A DNA stretch of 42,996 bases from an uncultured Mollicutes bacterium (GTDB lineage Bacteria; Bacillota_I; Bacilli_A; RF39; UBA660), in contig CANTCS010000012.1 in the NCBI GenBank assembly GCA_947652375.1, forward strand, positions 1-42,996, read 5' to 3'. How positions within the stretch are numbered: position 1 is the stretch's first letter; every line of letters starts with the position of its first letter. Shown here one piece after another: positions 16,422 through 24,835 of the stretch. Made by a program: the position numbers and the translations under genes. Under the pieces are notes generated by a model that ran no database searches, was not told the origin of the DNA, and saw only the letters and a program-made list of their open reading frames with translations.

Positions 16422-18235
16422 AAAAATTAATAAATAAAGATTTACTTAAAATTATAATCAGTTCTCTAATTTTAATAATCACCATCTTTATAAAAAATAA
16501 TAATTTAAAATTACTTTTATTAATAATAACTTATATTACTATATCTTACACAATGTATATAGAATCCTTTAAAAATATAAAAAAAGGTGAAATCTTTGAT
16601 GAAAACTTTTTAATGATTATCGCAACAATAGCATCTTTTCTTATAAAAAATTATATTGAGGCAGTCTTAGTAATTTTACTTTTTCAAATAGGTGAATATT
16701 TTTCTCATTTAGCTGTTCATAAAAGTAAAGATTCAATTACTAAATTGATGGATTTACGAGTAGAAAATGTAAATATTGAAAAGGATAAAAAAATAGAAAA
16801 TATTCCAATTGAAAAAGTTAATATAAACGATATTTTTATCGTCAAACCAGGAGAAAAAATTCCATTAGATGGTAAAGTTGTAGAAGGAAAAACATATTTA
16901 GATACTGTATCTATTACTGGTGAATCGGTTCTAAAAAAGGTAAGAAAAGATGATCCTGTTATAAGTGGTTGTATTAATAAAACTTCAATAATAAAAGTAA
17001 AAGCAATTTCTACTTATAAAACAACTACTACAAAAAAAATAATCGATTTAATAGAAAATTCAAATAAAAATAAATCAAATACCGAAAATTTTATAAGAAA
17101 ATTTGCAAAAATTTATACTCCAATTATTGTTTTAATAGCAACTCTTCTAGTAATTGTTCCATCTTGTATGGGTAAAGATTTAACAATATGGTTATATAGA
17201 GCAATTGTTTTTTTAGTTACATCTTGTCCATGTGCCTTAGTAATTTCAGTTCCATTAGGCTATTTCTGTGGTATAGGGTTATCGTCAAAAGAGGGAATTT
17301 TAATTAAAGGTTCAAAAGAGTTAGAACAATTAAATGATATTGATTATCTAATTTTAGATAAAACTGGTACTATAACAGAAGGCGTTTTTGAAGTAACAAA
17401 AATAAAAACAAAATTAAAAGAAAAAGAATTTTTAAATATAATAGCATCAGTAGAAGAAAATTCTATTCATCCTATCGCAAGAGCGATAAAAAAAGAAAAT
17501 AAAGATAAGCTTAAAACAGTAAAAAATTATCAAGAACTAGCAGGACTTGGTATAAGTTGTAAGATAGATAATAAATTTGTTCTTCTAGGAAACTATAAAC
17601 TATTAGAAAAAAATAATATTAAATACCCAAAAGAAAAAGATTTAGGAACAATAATATATTTAGCTATAGATAATATTTATCAAGGACATATAATTATATC
17701 TGATAAAATTAAAGAAAGTAGTCTAAATATAAAAGAATTAAAAAAATTCATAAAAAAAGATTTTATTATATTATCAGGAGATAACGAAGAAATTGTAAAA
17801 GAAGTTGCTAATAAAGTAGGAATAAATTTATTCCACGGAAATCTCTTACCTTTAGATAAAGTAAAATATATTAAAAAATATCAACAAAAAGGAAAAGTAA
17901 TGTTTGTAGGTGATGGTATAAATGATGCCCCTGTATTAAAAATATCTGATATTGGTATTTCTATGGGGAATATTGGAACAGATGCGGCTATTGAAGCCAG
18001 TGATATTGTTTTAATGAATGATAACTTATTAACTATAGCTACTGCTATAAAAATTGCTAAAAAAACAAAAAGAAAAGTAGTGGAAAGTATAATTTTAGCA
18101 TTATCAGTAAAATTTATTGTTCTAGTTTTAGGTTTATTTGGAATGAGTACAATCTATATGGCAGTTTTTGCTGATGTTGGAGTAACTTTCCTAGTAATAT
18201 TAAATGTATTAACAATTTTTTATAAAAAATTATAA
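16418..18235 (+). CDS. P1B-type heavy-metal ATPase (Zn/Cd/Co exporter, CadA/ZntA-like)
   Basis: The 605-residue pump has the membrane metal site SCPCALVIS at about residues 269-277, the phosphorylation site DKTGT at about 313-317, the ENSIHPIA histidine-proline motif of P1B pumps at about 347-354 and the hinge GDGINDAP at about 501-508. The last helix contains ADVGVTFLV, with the Asp typical of the Zn/Cd/Pb subgroup. There is no N-terminal heavy-metal-associated domain: membrane helices begin at about residue 11, which makes it shorter than typical CadA. The overlapping repressor gene with a zinc-type sensor site and the shared operator support an efflux role for zinc, cadmium or cobalt. Confidence 0.9.
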   Translation: MKKLINKDLLKIIISSLILIITIFIKNNNLKLLLLIITYITISYTMYIESFKNIKKGEIFDENFLMIIATIASFLIKNYIEAVLVILLFQIGEYFSHLAVHKSKDSITKLMDLRVENVNIEKDKKIENIPIEKVNINDIFIVKPGEKIPLDGKVVEGKTYLDTVSITGESVLKKVRKDDPVISGCINKTSIIKVKAISTYKTTTTKKIIDLIENSNKNKSNTENFIRKFAKIYTPIIVLIATLLVIVPSCMGKDLTIWLYRAIVFLVTSCPCALVISVPLGYFCGIGLSSKEGILIKGSKELEQLNDIDYLILDKTGTITEGVFEVTKIKTKLKEKEFLNIIASVEENSIHPIARAIKKENKDKLKTVKNYQELAGLGISCKIDNKFVLLGNYKLLEKNNIKYPKEKDLGTIIYLAIDNIYQGHIIISDKIKESSLNIKELKKFIKKDFIILSGDNEEIVKEVANKVGINLFHGNLLPLDKVKYIKKYQQKGKVMFVGDGINDAPVLKISDIGISMGNIGTDAAIEASDIVLMNDNLLTIATAIKIAKKTKRKVVESIILALSVKFIVLVLGLFGMSTIYMAVFADVGVTFLVILNVLTIFYKKL

Positions 18236-18258
18236 AGGAAGTTTATCTTCTTTTTTTA
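18235..18258 (+). terminator. Terminator of the metal-efflux operon
   Basis: AAGGAAG (18235-18241) pairs with CTTCTTT (18247-18253), including one G-U pair, and is followed by T residues. Confidence 0.7.
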
Positions 18259-18333
18259 TTGAATTATAGTGATTATTAATATAAAAATTCTTCTTATTTA
18301 AAAAAAAATTCATATAATTATTAAAAAGTTCGG

Positions 18334-18339
18334 TATAAT
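18334..18339 (+). promoter_or_regulatory. -10 box of the GH25 gene
   Basis: TATAAT lies only four bases before an in-frame ATG at 18344, which would leave no leader. Transcription from here fits translation from the ATG at 18362, with GAAAGAAG as weak SD. Confidence 0.5.
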
Positions 18340-18361
18340 AAATATGAAAGAAGTTGACTAT

Positions 18362-19564
18362 ATGAATAATAAAAAAATATTAAAAATATCTTTATTTATA
18401 TCTATTTCTATTTTAATAGGTTTTATTCTATATTTTACATATAAAAAATATAGAATAAATAACGCTGTAAAAATAGTAAAATTAAAGTATGAAGAAGTTG
18501 AAGTTTATAAAAAAATTACTTTAAAAAATTTAATTAAAGAAATTAATGGAGAGTTAATAAGTAATCCTTATATCAATACAACCAAATTAGGTAAACAGAA
18601 AATCAAATTTGAATATATAACAACAGAAAATATCAAAGTACCATATGAAGTAGAGATTAACATTGTTGATAAAACACCACCAATTATTAGTCAATTAGAT
18701 AATGTTACAATTACAGTAGGAGAGGATGATAATATATCAGAAAGTTTATTCTGTGGAGATAATTATGATAATAATCCTAAATGTTTTATTAAAGGGAACT
18801 ATGATGTAAATAATGTTGGAGTATATCCACTAACTTTTGTTGGAATTGATTCTTCAAATAATAAGTCAACTCACAAATTTACTCTTTCTGTAAAAGAAAA
18901 AAGTAAAAATAAAAATGAATCTAATAATATTAAACCAATTTTATATGAAGATATAATAAAAAAATACAAATCTAATAAAACTAAAATAGGTATAGATATA
19001 TCACATTGGCAAGGAAATATTGATTTTCTACAATTAAAAAAAGAAGGAGTAGAATTTGCATACATTAGAGTTGGTCGAGGAGATGGAATAGGAAATGATT
19101 ATGTCATAGACTCTAAATTTAAACAAAATATAGAAGGATTTAATAAAGTTGGCATCCCAATAGGAGTTTATTTTTATTCCTATGCTAATAGTAAAAAAGA
19201 TGCAAAAAAAGAAGCAGAATGGGTTTTAAAGCAAATTAAAAATTATCAAGTTGATTTAGAAATTGTATTTGATTGGGAAAATTGGAACTTATATCAAGAT
19301 TTTAATTTAAGTTTTTATAACCTTACTGAAGTTTCAAATACATTTGTAAAAGTAATTGAAAAAGCAGGATATAAAGGAATGCTTTATAGCTCTAAAAACT
19401 ATTTAGAAACAGTATGGTATCCAGTTAAATATCCAATTTGGTTAGCTCATTATACTGACAAAACAAATTATCAAGGAAAGTATAAATTATGGCAATTATG
19501 TAATAATGGAAAAATTAAAGGAATTGAAGAAAATTTAGTTGATATAAATATAATGTATGAGTAA
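18362..19564 (+). CDS. Membrane-anchored GH25 muramidase with Ig-like domain
   Basis: The protein has 400 residues. An N-terminal signal anchor at about 6-27 is followed by an Ig-like region (about 40-185) whose second half, VDKTPPIISQLDNVTITVGE and onward, is of the DUF5011/HYR type. The GH25 domain starts at IGIDISHWQGNID (about 208-220). Catalytic acids are expected in GIDISHWQG (Asp) and FDWENW (Asp304, Glu306). GH25 enzymes cut the MurNAc-GlcNAc bond of peptidoglycan. No choline or SH3 repeats are present, so the uncleaved anchor and Ig domain probably hold it at the cell surface for wall remodelling. The start was moved from 18344 because of the promoter position. Confidence 0.88.
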   Translation: MNNKKILKISLFISISILIGFILYFTYKKYRINNAVKIVKLKYEEVEVYKKITLKNLIKEINGELISNPYINTTKLGKQKIKFEYITTENIKVPYEVEINIVDKTPPIISQLDNVTITVGEDDNISESLFCGDNYDNNPKCFIKGNYDVNNVGVYPLTFVGIDSSNNKSTHKFTLSVKEKSKNKNESNNIKPILYEDIIKKYKSNKTKIGIDISHWQGNIDFLQLKKEGVEFAYIRVGRGDGIGNDYVIDSKFKQNIEGFNKVGIPIGVYFYSYANSKKDAKKEAEWVLKQIKNYQVDLEIVFDWENWNLYQDFNLSFYNLTEVSNTFVKVIEKAGYKGMLYSSKNYLETVWYPVKYPIWLAHYTDKTNYQGKYKLWQLCNNGKIKGIEENLVDINIMYE

Positions 19565-19576
19565 TGTTAATGTTAG

Positions 19577-19614
19577 TTGACAAATTTCCATGTCTAATTG
19601 GTAGATAGCAACTA
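19577..19614 (+). promoter_or_regulatory. Inverted repeats in the leader of the XRE gene
   Basis: TTGACA at 19577 and paired half-sites TAGTTG (19574-19579) / CAACTA (19609-19614), with an inner TCTA...TAGA at 19593-19605, could form the autoregulatory operator. No well-spaced -10 is obvious. Confidence 0.3.
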
Positions 19615-19650
19615 ATTAAAAATAATATAATTAACAGCGAGGTGAGTGAA

Positions 19651-20289
19651 ATGGATTTAGGAAAAAATCTATATAATTTAAGAAAAAATAAAAATTTATC
19701 TCAAGAAGAAGTAGCTGAAAAATTAAACGTCACAAGACAAACTATTTCTAAATGGGAAACAAACGAGTCAAAACCTGATTTTGATAAAATATTACCAATT
19801 TGTGAATTATTTAACATAACTACAGAAGAGCTATTAATAGGTATTAATACTGAAAAGCAAGAGTTAAATGAAACAATAAATAATAAAAACACAGATTCTG
19901 AAATTATTAAAAAAAGAGCAATTTTTATTTCTATAGGAACTTTTCTATACTTTTTAAGTCTAGTTTTAATTATTTGTACAGAAGAAATAAATATCAGTCC
20001 TATAATTGGAGTTAGTGGTTTTTTCCTTATTTGTGGAGTAGCAACAAGTTTAATTGTTTATCAAGCAATTGTTTATTCTAAAAAACAAATAAAGGAAGAA
20101 AAAAAAGAGTCACGTAAAGCTAAATTAATAACAGAAACAATTGCAATTATCTTTTTAATAATTTATTTATTAATTAGTTTTATAACTTTCGCTTGGCATA
20201 TAACATGGATAATTTGGTTAATTTATGCAATAATAGAAAATATCATAAAAATAATCTTTGAGATGGGAGATGATCAAAATGGAAAATAA
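19651..20289 (+). CDS. XRE-family regulator with four-helix membrane domain
   Basis: The 212-residue protein has an N-terminal HTH_3/XRE domain at residues 4-62 (NLSQEEVAEKLNVTRQTISKWE) and membrane helices at about 90-110, 117-140, 162-182 and 184-204. Such HTH-plus-membrane proteins are common in Firmicutes and usually regulate their neighbours in response to envelope state. ATG at 19651 is preferred over GTG at 19642 because AGGTGAG at 19640-19646 is then a properly spaced SD. The 3' end overlaps the DUF4097 gene by 11 bases, so the two are translationally coupled and probably work as a sensor pair. Confidence 0.85.
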   Translation: MDLGKNLYNLRKNKNLSQEEVAEKLNVTRQTISKWETNESKPDFDKILPICELFNITTEELLIGINTEKQELNETINNKNTDSEIIKKRAIFISIGTFLYFLSLVLIICTEEINISPIIGVSGFFLICGVATSLIVYQAIVYSKKQIKEEKKESRKAKLITETIAIIFLIIYLLISFITFAWHITWIIWLIYAIIENIIKIIFEMGDDQNGK

Positions 20290-21118
20290 AACTTTAGCAA
20301 TAATTAAAATAAGTTTATTATCTTTTATAGCATTCTTACTTACAATAATTTTAATAATCTTATTAATTAATCCTAAAAAAAGTTGGAATATATTTGAACT
20401 GTCTTCAAAAAGTGAATTAGTTTATGAAAATAAAATCGAAGATAATATTAAAGAGATTAATGTAACAACAAAAGCAGCAGCTATTGAAATTAAAAAAAGT
20501 ACTAAAAATTATATAGAAGTAAAATATTATGGTGAAAAGGATGATAAAGAATTAACTTTAACAAAAGAAAATCAAATACTAGAAATAAATGAAAATAAGA
20601 ATTATTTTTGCATAGGTATATGTAATTATGCAGCTCATAAAATTGTTATTAGTGTGCCAGAAGATAATGAGTATGAAATTAATCTTAAAACAACAAGCGG
20701 AGATATTAATTTAGAAGAAATAAATAATCAAAATTTAAATATAAAAACAATCAGTGGAGATGTTTCTGTTCAAAAAGCAGAAAATGCTAAAATTGAAACT
20801 ACTAGTGGTGACATAGAAATTAATGAGGTTAATAGATTAAATGCTAAATCAATATCAGGAGAAATAATTGTTAAATTCTTAAAAAGTAAATGTAATTTAA
20901 AAACAACATCTGGTGATATTGAAATAGATAACTTAGAATTAAGAGAAGACTCTGATATTACTTCAATAATTGGAGATATTGAAATAGATAAAAACTTAGG
21001 AGCATACATAAAAACAGAAACATTATCAGGTGAAGTTAATGTTGAAAATAATGATCGTTATGCAAAAAATGAATTAAAAATAAAAACAACAAGTGGAGAT
21101 ATTGAAGTCGAAAACTAA
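20279..21118 (+). CDS. DUF4097 (toast-rack) beta-repeat membrane protein
   Basis: The 279-residue protein has an N-terminal membrane helix at about 9-31 and an external domain made of repeated strands ending in TTSGDIEI-like turns. I count eight such units (TTSGDIN, TISGDVS, TTSGDIE, SISGEII, TTSGDIE, SIIGDIE, TLSGEVN, TTSGDIE) from about residue 138 to the end, the hallmark of DUF4097/toast-rack right-handed beta folds. Related domains in LiaX-type proteins bind antimicrobial peptides or sense envelope damage; that role here is inference. ATG at 20279 with GGGAGA before it is preferred over an upstream in-frame TTG. The gene is coupled to the XRE regulator upstream. Confidence 0.85.
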   Translation: MENKTLAIIKISLLSFIAFLLTIILIILLINPKKSWNIFELSSKSELVYENKIEDNIKEINVTTKAAAIEIKKSTKNYIEVKYYGEKDDKELTLTKENQILEINENKNYFCIGICNYAAHKIVISVPEDNEYEINLKTTSGDINLEEINNQNLNIKTISGDVSVQKAENAKIETTSGDIEINEVNRLNAKSISGEIIVKFLKSKCNLKTTSGDIEIDNLELREDSDITSIIGDIEIDKNLGAYIKTETLSGEVNVENNDRYAKNELKIKTTSGDIEVEN

Positions 21119-21174
21119 TTATATTTAGAGTGTGTAAAAAATTCTGTGTAAATGGTATCTAACCACGATATTCG

Positions 21175-21197
21175 GGAACTTTGATAGTTCCTTTTTT
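21175..21197 (+). terminator. Terminator of the XRE-DUF4097 operon
   Basis: GGAACT (21175-21180) pairs with AGTTCC (21186-21191) around TTGAT and is followed by six T. It lies inside the IS256 remnant, so it may have been brought in by the element. Confidence 0.8.
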
Positions 21198-21239
21198 GTT
21201 ATCTAAATAATAACATATATTATTTAATTATCAAAGAAC

Positions 21240-21640
21240 TTATATTCTATTATCAAACATTATAGATAATTCGGATAAAATAGGTCCCCAATTTCTATAG
21301 GCCTTATCCCATTTTTTAGATATATTTTTAGTAGAAATATAAACATTTTAATAAAGACATATCAGTAGGAAATACAGACTCCAATTGAATTTTTTTCTCT
21401 ACAATGACTTTCTAAATTTTTACAAGTAGACTTAAATATAACACTAGTACATTTCCATCTTTTTAAAGTAGAAAATAAATTTATAAAATATTCTCTCATT
21501 TCTTCCTTAATCATTCCAGCTTAAGCAATATATTTTGAATACATATCTTCATTTTTTGTAACATTATCAATACTCCATTATCAAAAAACATTGTTTACAA
21601 AATCTACATTAAAACTTCCATCTATATTTACACGTCATTC
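21240..21640 (-). pseudogene. IS256-family (mutator) transposase remnant
   Basis: Reading leftward, the sequence ends in RNWGPILSELSIMFDNRI followed by TAA at 21240-21242, a textbook C-terminus for IS256 transposases. Just upstream are pieces FPTDMSLLKCLY and KNISKKW, separated by a frameshift. Further upstream, VNIDGSFNVDFV and NEDMYSKYIA-AGM resemble the N-terminal region before the catalytic core, interrupted by several stops. The DDE core between the two is missing, which implies an internal deletion. The coding region is clearly dead. Confidence 0.75.
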
Positions 21641-21789
21641 TTCATTTTTTATAGACAATACCATAACTTTGACAAATTATTTTCCAAATTTTATTCCTCA
21701 AATATTAACTCCCAAGTTGTTGCTACTATTACATCAATATTTTAAATAAAAAAAATTATTATAAAAATTAATTTATAATAATTCATTTT

Positions 21790-22218
21790 CTATAAAAATT
21801 TCTTTAATTTTTCAATATATTTTTCTTGAACTTTTACATATTCATTACACAATTTATGAACTTTTTTATCCATAGTTTTATTGTTTAGTAATTTTCTACC
21901 TTCAATAATTCCCATATTTGTTCCATTTATTAATAGATCAGCAAGTTTTGAAACACTATCATCTAATATTGTGTCTTTTTGAATACCATACCAAGTCATA
22001 ACTTTTTCCATAACAGAAGTCTCATGAATAGCATCATTAGTATATTCTCGATATAAATCATCTATCTTATTAGATAGTTCTTGATATTCTTTATATTGTT
22101 CCTCCAATAATTCTTTAAAATCATACGCTTCAACTTTTTCTAAAATAAAATCTAGTGCTGTCATTCCCATAGAACAACCTTTATTTAATTCATCTAAAGT
22201 ATTAATATTGTTTTCCAT
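21790..22218 (-). CDS. Uncharacterised helical protein
   Basis: I do not recognise this 142-residue protein with confidence. It is predicted to be almost wholly alpha-helical, soluble and acidic/basic mixed, with several Glu/His positions (HETSVMEKVMTWYGI at about 64-78; LLINGTNMGIIEGRKLL at about 93-109). The glycine-rich NKGCSMGMTALD at 12-23 may start a helix bundle. A ferritin-like or DUF2383-like bundle is possible but unproven. A good SD (TGGAGGTAA) precedes the ATG on the minus strand, so expression is likely. It is divergently transcribed from exonuclease III and stands alone next to the decayed IS256 element. Confidence 0.65.
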   Translation of the reverse strand: MENNINTLDELNKGCSMGMTALDFILEKVEAYDFKELLEEQYKEYQELSNKIDDLYREYTNDAIHETSVMEKVMTWYGIQKDTILDDSVSKLADLLINGTNMGIIEGRKLLNNKTMDKKVHKLCNEYVKVQEKYIEKLKKFL

Positions 22219-22323
22219 TTACATTACCTCCATTTATATTATTCACAAAAAATATATATTTATCCAATAAATTTTAAAATATATTTAAACTATAGTATAA
22301 TCTATATAAAAGGAGTAGTAAAT

Positions 22324-23079
22324 ATGAAAATAATTTCTTGGAATGTAGCAGGATTTAGAGCTTGTTTAAAAAAAGGGTTTGAAGAATTTTTTTATAAAGA
22401 AAATGCTGATATTTATTGTCTTCAAGAATCAAAAGTAACTAAAGAACAATATTCTTTTCATCCAGAAAACTACTATGAATATCTTTTTCCAGCAGAGAAA
22501 AAAGGTTATTCAGGAACATTAGTTTATTCTAAAATAAAACCACTTAATGTAATTTATGGAATAGGAGAGAGTATTTTTGATAAAGAAGGAAGAACTATAA
22601 CCATTGAATATTCTAATTTCTATTTAGTAAATAGTTATGTACCAAATGTAAAAAGAGATTTGAGTAGAATGGAAGAAAGAATGTATTTTGAAGATAAATT
22701 ACGATCTTTTTTAAAAAATCTAGAAAAAACTAAACCTGTAATAATTTGTGGAGATTTTAATGTTGCTCATAATGAAATAGATATAAAAAATTTTAAAGCT
22801 AATATTGGAAATGCTGGATTTACTTATGAAGAAAGAAGAAAATTCAATCAATTATTAGATAGTGGTTTTATAGATACATTTCGCTATTTTAATAAAGATT
22901 TAAAGGATGCCTATACATGGTGGAGCTATCGTAAAGGTGTTAGAGAAAGAAATATAGGGTGGCGAATTGACTATTTTTTAATATCAAAAAATATTATAAA
23001 TCATGTAGATAATACTACAATTTATAAAGATATTTTAGGAAGTGATCATTGCCCAATAGGTTTAGAAATAAATATGTAA
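22324..23079 (+). CDS. xth: Exodeoxyribonuclease III (AP endonuclease)
   Basis: The 251-residue enzyme is the full length of the ExoIII/ExoA family. It has ISWNVAGFRA at 4-13, LQESK with the metal-binding Glu at about 36, GDFNVAHNEID at about 142-152 with the catalytic Asp and Asn, and GSDHCPIGLEI at the C-terminus with the catalytic His. It cleaves the phosphodiester 5' of abasic sites and removes 3' blocks during base-excision repair. TATAAT at 22296-22301 and AAGGAG at about 22309 supply expression signals. The next gene begins 32 bases after its stop. Confidence 0.95.
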   Translation: MKIISWNVAGFRACLKKGFEEFFYKENADIYCLQESKVTKEQYSFHPENYYEYLFPAEKKGYSGTLVYSKIKPLNVIYGIGESIFDKEGRTITIEYSNFYLVNSYVPNVKRDLSRMEERMYFEDKLRSFLKNLEKTKPVIICGDFNVAHNEIDIKNFKANIGNAGFTYEERRKFNQLLDSGFIDTFRYFNKDLKDAYTWWSYRKGVRERNIGWRIDYFLISKNIINHVDNTTIYKDILGSDHCPIGLEINM

Positions 23080-23111
23080 AAAAGATAAATAATATTATAG
23101 AAGGAGAAGTT

Positions 23112-23789
23112 ATGGAATTAACTAATATAAAATATAAAAATATTGGAATACATGTTCTAACAACAATTTTTACAATCGATAAAGGTAACTTTAAAGTTTT
23201 ATTAATTAGAAGAAAAAATGAACCATATAAAAACAAATGGGCTCTAGTAGGTGGAGCAATGTATAATGATGAAAAATTAATGGATGCAGCAACAAGAGAA
23301 ATAAAAGAAAAAACTAATATAAAAGGTATTGATTTAACTATGGTTCAAGTATTTGATGATATTAATCGTTCACCACTTCAAAGAATGATATGTTTTAGTT
23401 TTGTAGGTACAGTAGATATTGAAAAAGCCGATATCTTAAAAGAAACTACAAAAACAAAAGATGCAAAATGGTTTACAATTGACGAAATTCCCAAAGATTT
23501 AGCATATGATCATAACGCTATAATAAATAAAACAATAGAAGAAATAAAAAAATTAGTTATGTCTTCAAATATTCTTAATCAATTATATCCAAATGGATTT
23601 ACTTTACCAGAAATTCAAAAAGTATATGAAACAGTTCTTGGAAAAGAATTAGATCGTCGTAATTTTAGAAAAAAACTATTAAACAGTGGAATAATAGTAG
23701 ATACAAATAAAACAAAAAGTTTTGTAGGAAAAAAACCTGCTAAATTATATGTTTTTAAAGATACTAAATCAAATAAAATTATATTTTAA
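23112..23789 (+). CDS. NrtR-like Nudix protein with C-terminal winged helix
   Basis: The 225-residue protein has an N-terminal Nudix fold at about 10-145 and a C-terminal winged-helix region with FTLPEIQKVYETVLGKELDRRNFRKKL, as in NrtR-type regulators. The Nudix box at residues 48-70 is degenerate: Gly48, Glu54 and RE62-63 are kept, but the REUxEE pair reads E66-K67 and the following Gly is Asn69, so hydrolysis is probably lost. NrtR proteins sense ADP-ribose-like metabolites and control NAD-related genes, and this one may do so elsewhere in the genome. ATG at 23112 is supported by AAGGAG at 23101; longer frames overlapping xth are not. Confidence 0.8.
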   Translation: MELTNIKYKNIGIHVLTTIFTIDKGNFKVLLIRRKNEPYKNKWALVGGAMYNDEKLMDAATREIKEKTNIKGIDLTMVQVFDDINRSPLQRMICFSFVGTVDIEKADILKETTKTKDAKWFTIDEIPKDLAYDHNAIINKTIEEIKKLVMSSNILNQLYPNGFTLPEIQKVYETVLGKELDRRNFRKKLLNSGIIVDTNKTKSFVGKKPAKLYVFKDTKSNKIIF

Positions 23790-23804
23790 AAATAGGTGAT
23801 AAAA

Positions 23805-24662
23805 ATGAAAAAAGAATTAAAAATTTTAATTTATAGTATGATAAATAATTTAATTATTTCAATAATAAAAATTGTAAGTGGACTATTCTATGGACTTGGT
23901 TCTTTATTTGCTGATGGGATGCATACTTTTAGTGATTTTATAACAGATATTGTTTGTTTAATAGGCGCAAAATTTTCCAAAAGAAAGCCAACTAAATATC
24001 ATCCATTTGGTTTTGGAAAAATAGAATATCTTTCTAATTTATTTGTTGGTATAGTTTTATTTATATTAGGATTATATATTATAGTAAGTAGCTTTTTTAA
24101 ACCATCAGTTATACCTCCATTTTCAATAATGCTTGTATTAATAATTGTTTTTATTCTGAAATTTATAGCCATAAAAATTATGTATAAAGTAGGAAAAAAA
24201 ATTCATTCTCAAGTTTTAATCACATCATATAAAGAATCTAAAGCTGATTTATATTCAACAATAGGAGTAGCAATTATAACTATTATTTTACAATTTTCTA
24301 ATAAATTTCCAATTCTTGAAAAAGCTGATGTAATAGGATCAATTTTAATAGGACTAATAGTTTTAAAAACATCTTTCAATATCATATTTGATAATTCATT
24401 ATCTTTAATAGGAGAAATTGAATCAGATGAAGAAGAAAATAAAAATATTAACTTATTATTAGAAGAAAATACACTAATTAAAAACTATAAATATGATTTA
24501 ATTAAATATGGTTCATATTACAAATTACAATTAACAATCGAACTAGATCCTGAAACAAGTTTAAGAGAAGTCACTATCTTAGAAAATAAATTAAAAAAAG
24601 ATATCATAAGACATCGTAAACTAAAAATAAAATATGTAACTATTTTTGTTACAAGTAAATAA
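23805..24662 (+). CDS. Cation diffusion facilitator (CDF) metal transporter
   Basis: The 285-residue antiporter of the CDF/ZnT family has six predicted helices and a C-terminal cytosolic domain. LFADGMHTFSDFITD (about 31-45) carries the helix-2 metal site, YHPFGFGKIEYLSN is the conserved loop, and SYKESKADLYST (about 144-155) is the helix-5 site. The usual helix-5 His-x3-Asp is Lys-x3-Asp here, a pattern seen in manganese- or iron-type CDF groups, so zinc specificity is not assured. ATG at 23805 is favoured over GTG at 23796 because AGGTGA lies just before. It uses proton or potassium antiport to expel divalent metals. Confidence 0.9.
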   Translation: MKKELKILIYSMINNLIISIIKIVSGLFYGLGSLFADGMHTFSDFITDIVCLIGAKFSKRKPTKYHPFGFGKIEYLSNLFVGIVLFILGLYIIVSSFFKPSVIPPFSIMLVLIIVFILKFIAIKIMYKVGKKIHSQVLITSYKESKADLYSTIGVAIITIILQFSNKFPILEKADVIGSILIGLIVLKTSFNIIFDNSLSLIGEIESDEEENKNINLLLEENTLIKNYKYDLIKYGSYYKLQLTIELDPETSLREVTILENKLKKDIIRHRKLKIKYVTIFVTSK

Positions 24663-24754
24663 CTATAATTAAAGTTTAAATTCTCCAATGATTTCTTATT
24701 GTTACAAAACAAATGTTTAATATAATTTATTTAGAAATATTTAGTTAGTTTGAT

Positions 24755-24780
24755 ATGAACCTCAAAAGTTGGACATTTTA
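24755..24780 (-). repeat. IS3-family terminal inverted repeat remnant
   Basis: TGAACCTCAAAAGTTGGACA at 24755-24774 has the usual sequence of an IS3/IS150-type end, and it lies just beyond the 3' end of the transposase fragment. Confidence 0.6.
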
Positions 24781-24797
24781 TAATAGTTATTAAATAG

Positions 24798-24835
24798 AGG
24801 ATTGTCACCTATAATTTATAGGTGACAGTCCTTTT
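24798..24835 (+). terminator. Hairpin terminator at the end of the IS3 remnant
   Basis: AGGATTGTCACCTATA (24797-24812) and TATAGGTGACAGTCC (24817-24831) form a long stem with one G-U pair, followed by TTTT. It can stop plus-strand transcription arriving from the CDF gene. The same stem encodes the end of the transposase on the minus strand. Confidence 0.7.

Larger units (their letters stand above)
21128..21640 (-). mobile_element. Decayed IS256-family insertion sequence
   Basis: The stretch GAGTGTGTAAAAAATTCTGTG starting at 21128 resembles the terminal inverted repeat of IS256-family elements, and leftward-reading fragments of a mutator-type transposase follow to about 21640. The other end is not recognisable, so the element is truncated as well as frameshifted. 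The remaining bases to 21789 contain nothing I can identify. Confidence 0.7.

Noticed and set aside
18344..18361. Upstream ATG as start of the GH25 protein
   Set aside because: It lies four bases after a TATAAT -10 box, so it would be upstream of or at the transcript start.
20690..21115. Regularly spaced similar DNA units suggesting a CRISPR or tandem repeat
   Set aside because: The units encode the SGD/SGE turns of the DUF4097 beta repeats, differ in sequence and lie within an intact coding region.
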